Positions 51,847 to 61,380 of a stretch of DNA of 64,000 nucleotides are shown piece by piece (within the stretch, counting starts at the first letter, position 1; the number at the start of each line of letters is the position of its first letter). Source of the stretch: JOPF133 sp052144935. Its GTDB lineage: Bacteria; Acidobacteriota; Terriglobia; Bryobacterales; Bryobacteraceae. Under the pieces are notes generated by a model that saw only the letters and a program-made list of their open reading frames with translations, had not been told where the DNA came from and did not search any database. The position numbers and the translations under genes were made by a program. The stretch is taken from NCBI GenBank assembly GCA_052144935.1, contig JBKQPR010000085.1, positions 62,001 to 126,000 of the forward strand, written 5' to 3'.

Positions 51847-53058
51847 ATGGCCGATTACGTACTGAAATACGCCGACGGGCGGGGGCAGATCCACCAGCAG
51901 GTGACCTCGGCGGGGTCCGAGAAGGAGCTGCGGGAAAAGTACACCCAGCAGGGTTTCCTGATCTACTCGATCAAACCGCGCTCGGCCGGCGAGGCCCTTC
52001 GAGGCGGCCTGTTCGGGCGGAAGAAAAAGCTGGATCTGGAAAAATTCCTGATTTTCAACCAGCAGTTCGTCACCCTGATCCGCGCCGGGTTGCCGATTCT
52101 GAAGGGGCTGGATTTGCTGGCCGAACGGCTCACCGATCCCAAGCTGGAGCCGCACATTAAGGCTGTGCGCGACGAGGTGCGCGGCGGCACGCTGCTCTCC
52201 GAAGCCTTCCGCCTGCAGGGACTTTTCCCCAAGATGTACGTGACCTCGGTGATGGCCGGCGAAAAAAGCGGCAGCCTGACGGAGGTCATGGAGCGGTACA
52301 TCGGTTACCAGAAGATCGCGCTGGCGGTGCGCAAGAAGGTCATGGTGTCGCTGATGTACCCCTGCGTGCTGATCGTGCTGGTGTCGCTGCTGATGGTGTT
52401 CCTGGTGACCTACGTGGTGCCGACCTTCGCCACGCTGTACACCAGCATGGACGCCAAGCTGCCGGCCATGACCGTGGCGCTGATCGCCATCGGGACCACC
52501 GCCCGCAGCTACATTCTGGTGTGGGCCGGCGGGCTGGTGGCGGCTATCTTCCTGTTCCGCTGGTGGGCCCGGCGGACGGCGGCGCGGGAAACAATCGACC
52601 GGATGAAAATGAAGATGCCGATTGTCGGCGAGATCTGGCTGAAATACCAGGTGGCGCAACTTTCGCGGATTTTGGGGACGCTGCTCACGGGCGGCATCCC
52701 GCTGGTGCAGGCCATGGAAACAGCGGCCGATTCGTTGAATACGCCGGTGCTCCGGCGGGCGGTGGAAGGGGCCGGAAAGAGCGTGCGGGAAGGGCAGCCG
52801 CTCTCGGGATCGCTGAAGGCTTCGGGGATGTTCCCGGGGCTGGCCACGGACATGATCGAAGTGGGCGAATCGACCGGCGCGCTGCCGGCCATGCTCAACA
52901 GCGTGGCCGAGTTTTTCGAGGAGGACGTGAACACCCGCATGACCGCGACGCTCTCGCTGGTGGAGCCGGCGATCATGATCATAATGGGGTCGTTTGTGGC
53001 GTTCGTGTTGATTTCGTTGTATCTGCCGATATTCTCATTAGCGGACACGATTCATTAG
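51847..53058 (+). CDS. gspF: Type II secretion/type IV pilus inner-membrane platform protein (GspF/PilC)
   Basis: 403 residues. Two copies of the T2SSF domain: the first around 70-190 (FLIFNQQFVTLIRAGLPILK, LRLQGLFPKMYVTSVMAGEK), the second around 270-395 (QLSRILGTLLTGGIPLVQAM, GLATDMIEVGESTGALPAML). Three membrane helices: VSLLMVFLVTYVVPTFATLY, YILVWAGGLVAAIFLFRWW and PAIMIIMGSFVAFVLISLYL. The GEKSG and GESTG pairs are typical. It anchors the ATPase and pseudopilin assembly. A palindrome separates it from gspE. Confidence 0.95.
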   Translation: MADYVLKYADGRGQIHQQVTSAGSEKELREKYTQQGFLIYSIKPRSAGEALRGGLFGRKKKLDLEKFLIFNQQFVTLIRAGLPILKGLDLLAERLTDPKLEPHIKAVRDEVRGGTLLSEAFRLQGLFPKMYVTSVMAGEKSGSLTEVMERYIGYQKIALAVRKKVMVSLMYPCVLIVLVSLLMVFLVTYVVPTFATLYTSMDAKLPAMTVALIAIGTTARSYILVWAGGLVAAIFLFRWWARRTAARETIDRMKMKMPIVGEIWLKYQVAQLSRILGTLLTGGIPLVQAMETAADSLNTPVLRRAVEGAGKSVREGQPLSGSLKASGMFPGLATDMIEVGESTGALPAMLNSVAEFFEEDVNTRMTATLSLVEPAIMIIMGSFVAFVLISLYLPIFSLADTIH

Positions 53059-53072
53059 GGGAGAGGCTTATG

Positions 53073-53183
53073 ATTCACCGCGGAGACGCCGAGATCGCAG
53101 AGGAAGCGCGGAGAAGACAAAGAGAGGAATTCATTGGGTTTTCTCTGCGCTTCCTCCGCGTTCTCCGCGTCTCCGCGGTGAAT
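53073..53183. repeat. Long palindrome, copy E
   Basis: Arms of about 48 bases from ATTCACCGCGGAGACGCCG (53073 on) and CGGAGACGCGGTGAAT-type complement ending at 53183; five or six mismatches. The loop contains GAATTCATTGGG. It occupies nearly the whole gspF-gspE gap, which is why the two genes of one machine are 146 bases apart. Confidence 0.92.
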
Positions 53184-53204
53184 AACCTGGCGGCACTTTA
53201 GAGT

Positions 53205-54830
<1,626 letters not shown>

Positions 54831-54848
54831 GAGAGTGAGAGTAAACCG

Positions 54849-54973
54849 GGGCCCTGTATTCACCGCGGAGACGCGGAGAGCGCAGAGACTACGCGGAGAA
54901 AACCAAACAAGAAAAGAGGTTTTCTCCGCGCTTCCTCTGCGCTCTCCGCGTCTCGGCGGTGAATACAGGGCCC
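54849..54973. repeat. Long palindrome, copy F
   Basis: The outermost 17 bases (54849-54865, GGGCCCTGTATTCACCG) pair perfectly with 54957-54973; after one mismatch the next 20 bases pair as well. The mismatch puts GCGG on the left arm against the GCCG type on the right, an intermediate between copies E and D. It lies in the gspE-pilM gap. Confidence 0.93.
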
Positions 54974-55007
54974 GAGGTGAATACGGAGCCCCACAGGAGA
55001 TCGCCCG

Positions 55008-55898
55008 GTGTTCCTAGACAGCTTCAAGGCGATCCTCCGGGACCCGCCGCCGGGGATGGCCTTCGAAATCTCGCACGGGGGGATTGCGGCGGCGCGCATC
55101 GCGGCGCGGACGGAGATCGAGTTCCAGCCTTTGAAGGCCGGGGCCATCGCGGTCTCGCCGTTTCAGGAGAATGTGCTCGATCCGGCGGGGTTCCTCGAGG
55201 CGGTGCGGGCCTTGACGGCGGCGCAGGGAGCGCGCAAACGGAAGGACATCGCCCTCATCCTGCCGGATTACTGCGCCCGGCTGGCGGTGCTGGATTTCGA
55301 CAGCTTCCCGACGGACCCCAAGGAGCAGGCCGCGCTGGTGCGCTTCCGGCTGAAACGCAGCGTGCCGTTCGACGTGGAAACTGCGGCGCTCAGTTACTTT
55401 GCGCAACCCGGCGCCCAGAAACACGTGGATGTCGTAGTGGCCACCACGCCGCTCGAAATCCTCTCGCCCTACGAAGCGCCCTTCCGCGCGGTGGGATTGA
55501 ACCCTGGGCTGGTGACGGTGTCGTCGCTGGCGGCGCTGGATCTGGCTCCCGATAGCGGGATCAACGTGATGGCCAAGCTTTCCGGCAACGTGCTCAGCCT
55601 GCTGGTGCGCGAGAAAGCCAAGCTCAAGCTGGCGCGCTGCCTGGAACTGCCCTCGCCCGATCTGGACGATGTGGCGGCGGTTCTGCTGCCCACCTTTGTC
55701 TACGTGGAGGATAACCTGGGCGGGCGCGCGGAGAGGCTGATCCTGTGCGGTTTCGGCGAGCGCACCGAGGAGGCCCGGCGGCGTTTCCAGGAGGAGATGG
55801 GAGTGGAAGTGGAGCCGGTGCGGTCGCCTTTGGGCGCGCCGGCGGAGAGTAACGCGGGGCTGCTGGGGTATTTGCGGTCCATCGCCAGGAACAATTGA
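55008..55898 (+). CDS. pilM: PilM/GspL-like actin-fold assembly protein
   Basis: 296 residues from GTG 55008. The PilM/GspL-type layout is seen in GMAFEISHGGIAAARIAART, RKRKDIALILPDYCARLAVL, LVRFRLKRSVPFDVETAALS and VDVVVATTPLEILSPYEAPF, NPGLVTVSSLAALDLAPDSG. LILCGFGERTEEARRRF near the end fits the last subdomain. It is shorter than PilM of type IV pili (about 350 residues). It would sit on the inner face of the membrane and connect the ATPase to the PilN-like protein encoded one base downstream. Confidence 0.78.
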   Translation: MFLDSFKAILRDPPPGMAFEISHGGIAAARIAARTEIEFQPLKAGAIAVSPFQENVLDPAGFLEAVRALTAAQGARKRKDIALILPDYCARLAVLDFDSFPTDPKEQAALVRFRLKRSVPFDVETAALSYFAQPGAQKHVDVVVATTPLEILSPYEAPFRAVGLNPGLVTVSSLAALDLAPDSGINVMAKLSGNVLSLLVREKAKLKLARCLELPSPDLDDVAAVLLPTFVYVEDNLGGRAERLILCGFGERTEEARRRFQEEMGVEVEPVRSPLGAPAESNAGLLGYLRSIARNN

Positions 55899-55899
55899 G

Positions 55900-56463
55900 A
55901 TGAAGATTCCCGTCAATCTCGCGAGCCGGCCGTTCCGCAAGGACCGGGCCCTGTTGGTGGGCTCGCTGGGCGTGTGCGCGGCCCTGCTGGCCACGCTGGG
56001 CGTGCTGATTTCACTGGCCATGGCGGACCGCGCCCAATACGCCGACCTGCGCGGCGAACTGAACCGGCTGAACCGCCAGGTCCAGGCCCTGCAAACGGAG
56101 CAGTCCAAGGTGGATGCGGTGCTGCGCCAGCCGGAAAACGCCGAGGTGCTGGAGCGCAGCCTCTTTCTCAATGCGCTGCTGCTGCGCAAGGGCATCAGTT
56201 GGACGCGCATTTTCGCCGACCTGGAAGAGACCCTGCCGTACAACGTGAAGATCATCCAGATCCGGCCGTCGGTGAACGGGCAGGTGGTTTCGCTGGATAT
56301 GCTGTTGGGATCGGAATCGCCCATGCCGTTGATCGAGTTGTCGAGGTTGCTGGGAGCATCCAGAATCTTCTCCAATCCGGACCCGAAGACCCTGCAGTCG
56401 CCCAGCCAGTCGGAACCGCTGTATCGCTATCGGATCAGTGTGGATTATGCCCAAAAACTTTAA
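55900..56463 (+). CDS. pilN: PilN-like inner-membrane assembly protein
   Basis: 187 residues. KIPVNLASRPFRKDRALLVG is a typical PilN start (the INLLP-type motif that binds PilM, here VNLAS), followed by one membrane helix (GVCAALLATLGVLISLAMA) and a coiled coil (LNRLNRQVQALQTEQSKVDA). The periplasmic ferredoxin-like domain follows (WTRIFADLEETLPYNVKIIQ; LDMLLGSESPMPLIELSRLL). Its start lies one base from the pilM stop and its end overlaps the next gene by 17 bases. Confidence 0.85.
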   Translation: MKIPVNLASRPFRKDRALLVGSLGVCAALLATLGVLISLAMADRAQYADLRGELNRLNRQVQALQTEQSKVDAVLRQPENAEVLERSLFLNALLLRKGISWTRIFADLEETLPYNVKIIQIRPSVNGQVVSLDMLLGSESPMPLIELSRLLGASRIFSNPDPKTLQSPSQSEPLYRYRISVDYAQKL

Positions 56464-57094
56464 GTTGCCCGGAATTCCGGTGTCCGGCTTTTCGGTGCCC
56501 GCTCTTTCGGTGAAGGACCCGCGCCTGGTGATGCGGGCGATCGCCGGCGCGTTGCTGGCGGCCAACCTGGCGGCGGCGGTGATGGCATTCCACCCGTTTG
56601 GCGGCGGGGCGGACGATCTGCGCCGCCAGCAGCAGTCCTTGACCGCGCGGTTGGCGCAATTGCAGGCCCGTTTGAAGGCCGGCAAGCAACTGGTGGCCAA
56701 GGTGCAAACAGCGCGCACCGAAGGCGACGAGTTCATGAGCAAGTACTTCATGGATTCGCAGAAGATGGCCGCGGAGATGCTGGAAGAAGTGTTCAAGTCG
56801 GCCCAGGCATCCGGCATCAATATGCGGCAGGACTCCTTCAGCCAGGAAGAAATCGAGGGCAGCGATTCGCTGCACATGCTTTCCACGCAGGTGGGTCTGG
56901 AGGGCAGCTACGCGAACCTGGCCAAGTTCGTGAACCTGCTGGACAAATCGCCGCGCTTCCTGATCATCGAATACATGCAGGCCTCCGCGCCGCAACAGCA
57001 ACAGCAGGGACCCAGAGCGCAGCCCGATCAGACCCTGAATGTGACCTTGAAGATCGACGCGTTCATCAAGGACGCTTCCGGAGGCGCCGAATGA
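56447..57094 (+). CDS. pilO: PilO-like inner-membrane assembly protein
   Basis: 215 residues from ATG 56447, overlapping the pilN-like gene. One membrane helix (VMRAIAGALLAANLAAAVMA), a coiled coil (LRRQQQSLTARLAQLQARLK), and a ferredoxin-like periplasmic domain (SLHMLSTQVGLEGSYANLAK, FVNLLDKSPRFLIIEYMQAS). The order PilM-PilN-PilO is the standard alignment complex of type IV pilus and type II secretion machines. The end overlaps the next start by four bases. Confidence 0.85.
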   Translation: MPKNFKLPGIPVSGFSVPALSVKDPRLVMRAIAGALLAANLAAAVMAFHPFGGGADDLRRQQQSLTARLAQLQARLKAGKQLVAKVQTARTEGDEFMSKYFMDSQKMAAEMLEEVFKSAQASGINMRQDSFSQEEIEGSDSLHMLSTQVGLEGSYANLAKFVNLLDKSPRFLIIEYMQASAPQQQQQGPRAQPDQTLNVTLKIDAFIKDASGGAE

Positions 57095-57831
57095 CCACCG
57101 GAACCAAAGACAGAACATGGTGGGATCGATGGAAGATCAAAGTCCTGGCCGTGCTGGGGGCGTTGGCTTTGTACATGGTGTACACCAACCTGTTTTCGGG
57201 TCCTTCGGCGCCGGGCCCGGGGGGCACCCCCGATCGCCCGGTTACCGCCGGGAAGGCGGCGGATGGGCCGATTGCCATGGTGGGCGCGGTGCCGAAGAGC
57301 GCCGCGCGTCCCAAGGCGGTCACCCGCGGACGCAGCGACGAGTTTCACCCGGTATACCTCAACAACCGGCCGGAGCTACGGCCCGACCCCGCCACCATCG
57401 ATCCCACCATGCGGTGGGATCTGCTGGCCAAAGTGCAGGGAGTGGACGCAGCCGGCGGCAAGCGCAACCTGTTCGCCTTCGGGACGCCCCCGCCGCCGGT
57501 CAAACTGGCGGAGGGGCCGCAGGGGAAGGAGCCGAGCGTGGCTCTGGGGCCGGGAGGCAGGGGCGTGCCGGGGCCTGCGGGACCCCCGGGGCCTCCGGGC
57601 GAACCTCCGCTGCAGATTAACCTGAAGTACTATGGCATTGTGGCCTACACCCAGGGAGGCAAGAAGACTGCCTGCTTCCTGGATGGCGAAGAGATTCTGC
57701 TGGGCAGCGAAGGCGATACCTTGAAGCGGCGTTACCGGCTGGTGAGGATCGGGAACGCTTCAGTGGTGATGCAAGACATCGAGTCCAAGCGCGAGGCGAC
57801 CATTCCCTTGGCTCAGGAAGCGAAGGTCTGA
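57091..57831 (+). CDS. Assembly-cluster protein with collagen-like stretch, PilP/GspC-like position
   Basis: 246 residues; ATGA overlap with the PilO-like gene. One membrane helix near the N-terminus (VLAVLGALALYMVYTNLF), a proline-rich linker (59-110), then a collagen-like GPGGRGVPGPAGPPGPPGEP stretch at about 151-170, and a small beta domain (LQINLKYYGIVAYTQGGKKT, ACFLDGEEILLGSEGDTLKR, RYRLVRIGNASVVMQDI) that looks like the PilP/GspC homology-region fold. By place and domain it is likely the PilP/GspC counterpart linking inner membrane to secretin; no secretin gene is seen in the window. Confidence 0.65.
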   Translation: MTTGTKDRTWWDRWKIKVLAVLGALALYMVYTNLFSGPSAPGPGGTPDRPVTAGKAADGPIAMVGAVPKSAARPKAVTRGRSDEFHPVYLNNRPELRPDPATIDPTMRWDLLAKVQGVDAAGGKRNLFAFGTPPPPVKLAEGPQGKEPSVALGPGGRGVPGPAGPPGPPGEPPLQINLKYYGIVAYTQGGKKTACFLDGEEILLGSEGDTLKRRYRLVRIGNASVVMQDIESKREATIPLAQEAKV

Positions 57832-57832
57832 A

Positions 57833-59077
57833 ATGAAACGCGCCCGCAAAGATTCGGGATTTGCGCTGCTGCTGGTCTTTCTGATGGCGGCGATCATCGC
57901 CATCAACCTATACATGGAGATGCCCCGCGTGGCGGTGGAATCGCAGCGCCAAAAGGAGCAGTTGCTGATCGCCCGCGGCGAAGAGTACAAGCGGGCGATC
58001 CTGGTGTTTTTCAAGACCAATAATCGCTGGCCCTCGAAAATCGAGGATTTGGAGAGCTTCAATAACCGGCGTTTCCTGCGGCGGCGCTTCATCGACCCCA
58101 TGACCGGGAAGGACGAATGGCGGTTCATCCATGTCAACAATGGAATCTTGACGGATTCGGTGAACACCAAGCCCAAGCAGGGCGACCAAAAGCCGGCCGA
58201 TAGCACGGCGGGCCAGTACGTGGGTATGTCGGCGATGTTCGACAACACCGGTTCGGGCACTGGGGCGCCGGCCGGCCCTAACCTGGGACGGCGGCGGGTC
58301 AGCGATGGCGGCGCCGGCGGTGGCACGATGGTGCCGATGGACCCCTCCAGCGGCACCACCGCCAGCAACGGGAACGCTGCGGCTCCGCCGCCGGACGGCT
58401 CGACGCCGCCGGATGGCTCGACGCCGGGCCCAGTTGGCGCCCCCAATCCAACGGGTCCTCAACCCGGTCCTACCGCCCCGCCGGGAATGCCAGGTTTCCC
58501 CGGAGTGCCGGGAATCCCCGGAGTGCCGGGAGCGCCGGTGAATTCGCAAACCGGCGGTGTCTCGCCCTCTCCCTATCCGACTACGCCGGGTGCCAATGGG
58601 ATGCCTCCGGGGTTCCCGCAACCGGGAACCAACGCTCCCGGAACCAATGGGCAGGGGACGAATTCGGCGCAGAACATGATCCAGCAGATTCTGGGATCGC
58701 CGCGGCCGGGCGGGATGCCAGGCGCAAGCATCGGCAGTCCCGCCGGCGGCCTGGTCATCGGCGGCGGCATCGCGGGCGTGGCCAGCAAGGCGGATGCGGA
58801 AGGCATCATGGTCTACAGCGACCACACCAATTACAAGGAGTGGGAGTTCATCTTCGATCCGGCCAAGTGGAGGCCGCCGCCCAATCCGTTGGCGAACGCG
58901 GGCGCCAACGGCACGCCGGCCAGCCAGATCGGCAGCATGCCGCAGGGCAACATGGGCACTTCAGTTAACGACATTGTCGCCCAGCAGAACGGCACCAGCT
59001 CAAGTTCAAGCACCGGCAGCGCCGGCGCGAACGGCAGCAGCGGTTCGACGGGGACCACCGGCGTCATCAAGCAGTAG
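57833..59077 (+). CDS. Pseudopilin-like protein with long collagen-like/Pro-Gly region
   Basis: 414 residues, starting two bases after the previous stop. The N-terminus KRARKDSGFALLLVFLMAAI resembles a type IV pilin signal (cleavage after SG, then F and a hydrophobic helix), but the Glu at position 5 of the mature helix is absent, as in GspK-type pseudopilins. RGEEYKRAILVFFKTNNRWP and DPMTGKDEWRFIHVNNG are a GspG/H-like globular part. From about 130 on it is Gly/Pro/Ser/Thr-rich, including GFPGVPGIPGVPGAP, and the end is low in complexity. A minor pseudopilin with a long extracellular tail is the best description. Confidence 0.65.
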   Translation: MKRARKDSGFALLLVFLMAAIIAINLYMEMPRVAVESQRQKEQLLIARGEEYKRAILVFFKTNNRWPSKIEDLESFNNRRFLRRRFIDPMTGKDEWRFIHVNNGILTDSVNTKPKQGDQKPADSTAGQYVGMSAMFDNTGSGTGAPAGPNLGRRRVSDGGAGGGTMVPMDPSSGTTASNGNAAAPPPDGSTPPDGSTPGPVGAPNPTGPQPGPTAPPGMPGFPGVPGIPGVPGAPVNSQTGGVSPSPYPTTPGANGMPPGFPQPGTNAPGTNGQGTNSAQNMIQQILGSPRPGGMPGASIGSPAGGLVIGGGIAGVASKADAEGIMVYSDHTNYKEWEFIFDPAKWRPPPNPLANAGANGTPASQIGSMPQGNMGTSVNDIVAQQNGTSSSSSTGSAGANGSSGSTGTTGVIKQ

Positions 59078-59079
59078 GC

Positions 59080-59204
59080 GGCGGTGTTTTTCACCACGGA
59101 GACACGGAGAACACGGAGAAAAACCGTGGAGAAGACTAATTCTTCCGGTTTCTTCTCCGCGCTTCCTCCGCGCTCTCCGTGTCTCCGTGGTGAAAAACAC
59201 CGCC
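59080..59204. repeat. Long palindrome, copy G
   Basis: Outermost 31 bases (59080-59110) pair perfectly with 59174-59204, two bases past the stop of the pseudopilin gene. The core is CACCACGGAGACACGGAG on the left with CTCCGTGTCTCCGTGGTG on the right: two G-to-A changes are matched by two C-to-T changes. The flank GGCGGTGTTTTT / AAAAACACCGCC extends the stem. The next gene (cmk) starts 22 bases after it, so a terminator role is plausible. Confidence 0.95.
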
Positions 59205-59226
59205 ACACCCGAGTTATCCTGTCATA

Positions 59227-59919
59227 TTGGCAAACCTCGCGACAAGACGCGTAGTGGTAGCGATTGACGGTCCCGCCGGCGCCGGCAAGAGCACCATCGC
59301 GCGGCGTCTCGCCGCGCGGCTGGGATTCACCTACATCGACACCGGCGCCATGTACCGCGCGGTGGCCTTGTGGGGCCTGGAGCGGCAGGTGGACTTCTCC
59401 GACATGCACCGCATGGAACAGCTTGCCGCAGCCGCGGAAATCGAGTTGGCGCCGGGCCGCATCCTGCTGAACGGCACGGACGTGACCGAGGCGATCCGCC
59501 GGCCCGAAGTCTCCAGCGGCGCTTCCAAAGTCGCGGTGATTCCAGGCGTGCGCCGCGCCATGGTGGCCAAGCAGCGCGCCATGGGAGAACGCGCCAGCGT
59601 GGTGATGGAAGGCCGCGACATCGGCACGGTGGTCTTTCCGCAGGCCGACGTGAAGATCTACCTGGACGCCGACCCCCAGGAACGGGTGCGGCGGCGCGCG
59701 CTGGAGCTTCGCGCCAAAGGCGAGGAGATCGCCGACATCTCGCTGGCGGCCGAGATGAAGGAGCGCGATCGGCGGGACAGCACCCGCGCGGACGCGCCGC
59801 TGGCTCAGGCGCCGGATGCCATCTACGTGGATTCCACGGGGCTCGCCATCGACGAGGTGGAGGAGGCCGTCATGAAGCTGGTGCGGTCCCGCATTACCAA
59901 CGGAAAGGACTTCAGTTGA
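59227..59919 (+). CDS. cmk: Cytidylate kinase
   Basis: 230 residues from TTG 59227. Walker A AIDGPAGAGKSTIARRLAAR, then YIDTGAMYRAVALWGLERQV, ILLNGTDVTEAIRRPEVSSG, ASVVMEGRDIGTVVFPQADV and YLDADPQERVRRRALELRAK, IADISLAAEMKERDRRDSTR. These are the phosphate-binding, NMP-binding and lid motifs of cytidylate kinase. It phosphorylates CMP and dCMP with ATP. The stop overlaps the aspartate kinase start (TTGA). Confidence 0.97.
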   Translation: MANLATRRVVVAIDGPAGAGKSTIARRLAARLGFTYIDTGAMYRAVALWGLERQVDFSDMHRMEQLAAAAEIELAPGRILLNGTDVTEAIRRPEVSSGASKVAVIPGVRRAMVAKQRAMGERASVVMEGRDIGTVVFPQADVKIYLDADPQERVRRRALELRAKGEEIADISLAAEMKERDRRDSTRADAPLAQAPDAIYVDSTGLAIDEVEEAVMKLVRSRITNGKDFS

Positions 59920-61376
59920 AGAATCTCCTGATCATGAAATTCGGCGGCTCGAGCGTAGGTTCGGCCGAACGCATGCGCGTAGCGGCCGAGCTCGCTGCCC
60001 GGGAGGCCGCCCACCGGCCCGTGGCGATCGTCGTATCGGCCATGTCGAAGGTCACCGACCTGCTGCTGGATACCATGCGGCACGCCGAAGGCGGCGACCG
60101 CGCGGGCATGGAGGCCAACCTGGCGGCGCTGCGGTCGCGGCACGCCGACGCCTGCCGGCAACTGCTGCCGGAGACGCGCCAGGCGGCGGTACTGGCGCAG
60201 ATGCACGAGATCCTCGGCGAATTCGAGCGCATCGTCAACGGCATGGCCATGCTCAACGAAAGGCCGCCGCGCTCGGTGGACGAAGCGGTGGCGATGGGCG
60301 AGCGGCTATCGGCGCTGTTGATAGCCGACTACCTGAGCGCCTCGGGCACCCCGGCGGCGGCCGTGAACGCCGCCACCGTGGTGGTGACCGACGCCATGTT
60401 CGGCAACGCGTCGCCTCTGATGGAGCCGACCCGCGTCAAGGCCGCGCAAGTGCTGGCGCCCCTGATCGAGCAGGGGATCCTGCCGGTGGTGACGGGCTTC
60501 AACGGCGCTACCGCCGACGGGCGGCCCACCACCCTGGGCCGCGGCGGGTCGGATTTTTCGGCCTCCATCCTGGCGGCCGCGCTGGACGCCGCCGAGCTGT
60601 GGATCTGGACCGACGTGGACGGCATCATGAGCGCCGACCCGCGGCTGGTTCCGGACGCCCAGGTGCTGGAAGAAGTGACCTACGCGGAGGCGGCCGAGCT
60701 GGCCTACGCGGGCGCCAAGGTGCTGCATCCCCGCACGCTGGCGCCCCTGGTGGAAAAGCGCATCCCGGTGTGGAGCAAGAACAGCTTCGCGCCCGAGAAG
60801 CCCGGCACCAAGATCGTGCCCGCGCTCGCCGATGCGGATGCCGTGGGCACGCGCGCGGTCACTTCCACGGCCAAGGTAGCCCTGCTGTCCTTAGAGCCGG
60901 CCTCGGCCGAGGTGAACGGGGTGCAGGTGATGGCGCGATCGCTCGACGCGCTGGCGCGGGCGAATGTCGAGGTGCTGGTGTTTTCCAGCTCCAGCTATCG
61001 CCAGAATTTCTGTTTCCTGGTGCGCGAAGAAGAGCTGGAAAAGAGCGTGCAAGCCCTGGAATCGGCCCTGGCCCTGGAGCTGGCGCACGGCTATGTGCAT
61101 CCCATCCACGTGGATAGCGACGTGGGTCTGCTGGCGGCAGTGGGCGAGGGAATGCAGGGCAAACCGGGCCTGGCGGCGCGCATCTTCACCGCGATCTCGC
61201 GCGTGCAAGTGAACATCATCGCCATCGCCCAGGGGTCCAGCGAACTGACTATCGCGGTGGTGGTGCGCCGCAATGGTCTGGAGAAAGCCGTGCAGGCCGT
61301 GCACGCGGAATGCGGCTTGGGCGTGAGGCCGCCGGTGCCAGTATTCCGCTTCCCCATGGAGAGGCGGCCGGAGTAG
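59916..61376 (+). CDS. lysC: Aspartate kinase
   Basis: 486 residues from TTG 59916, coupled to cmk; ATG 59934 is an alternative that keeps the IMKFGGSSVGSAERM motif. The kinase core shows KFGGSSVGSAERM, GFNGATADGRPTTLGRGGSD and FSASILAAALDAAELWIWTD, VDGIMSADPRLVPDAQVLEE, ELAYAGAKVLHPRTLAPLVE. Two ACT-type regulatory regions follow (about 325-390: KVALLSLEPASAEVNGVQVM; 410-480: DVGLLAAVGEGMQGKPGLAA, IFTAISRVQVNIIAIAQGSS). It phosphorylates aspartate at the start of Lys/Thr/Met synthesis, with feedback control through the ACT domains. Confidence 0.96.
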   Translation: MKNLLIMKFGGSSVGSAERMRVAAELAAREAAHRPVAIVVSAMSKVTDLLLDTMRHAEGGDRAGMEANLAALRSRHADACRQLLPETRQAAVLAQMHEILGEFERIVNGMAMLNERPPRSVDEAVAMGERLSALLIADYLSASGTPAAAVNAATVVVTDAMFGNASPLMEPTRVKAAQVLAPLIEQGILPVVTGFNGATADGRPTTLGRGGSDFSASILAAALDAAELWIWTDVDGIMSADPRLVPDAQVLEEVTYAEAAELAYAGAKVLHPRTLAPLVEKRIPVWSKNSFAPEKPGTKIVPALADADAVGTRAVTSTAKVALLSLEPASAEVNGVQVMARSLDALARANVEVLVFSSSSYRQNFCFLVREEELEKSVQALESALALELAHGYVHPIHVDSDVGLLAAVGEGMQGKPGLAARIFTAISRVQVNIIAIAQGSSELTIAVVVRRNGLEKAVQAVHAECGLGVRPPVPVFRFPMERRPE

Positions 61377-61380
61377 CGCG

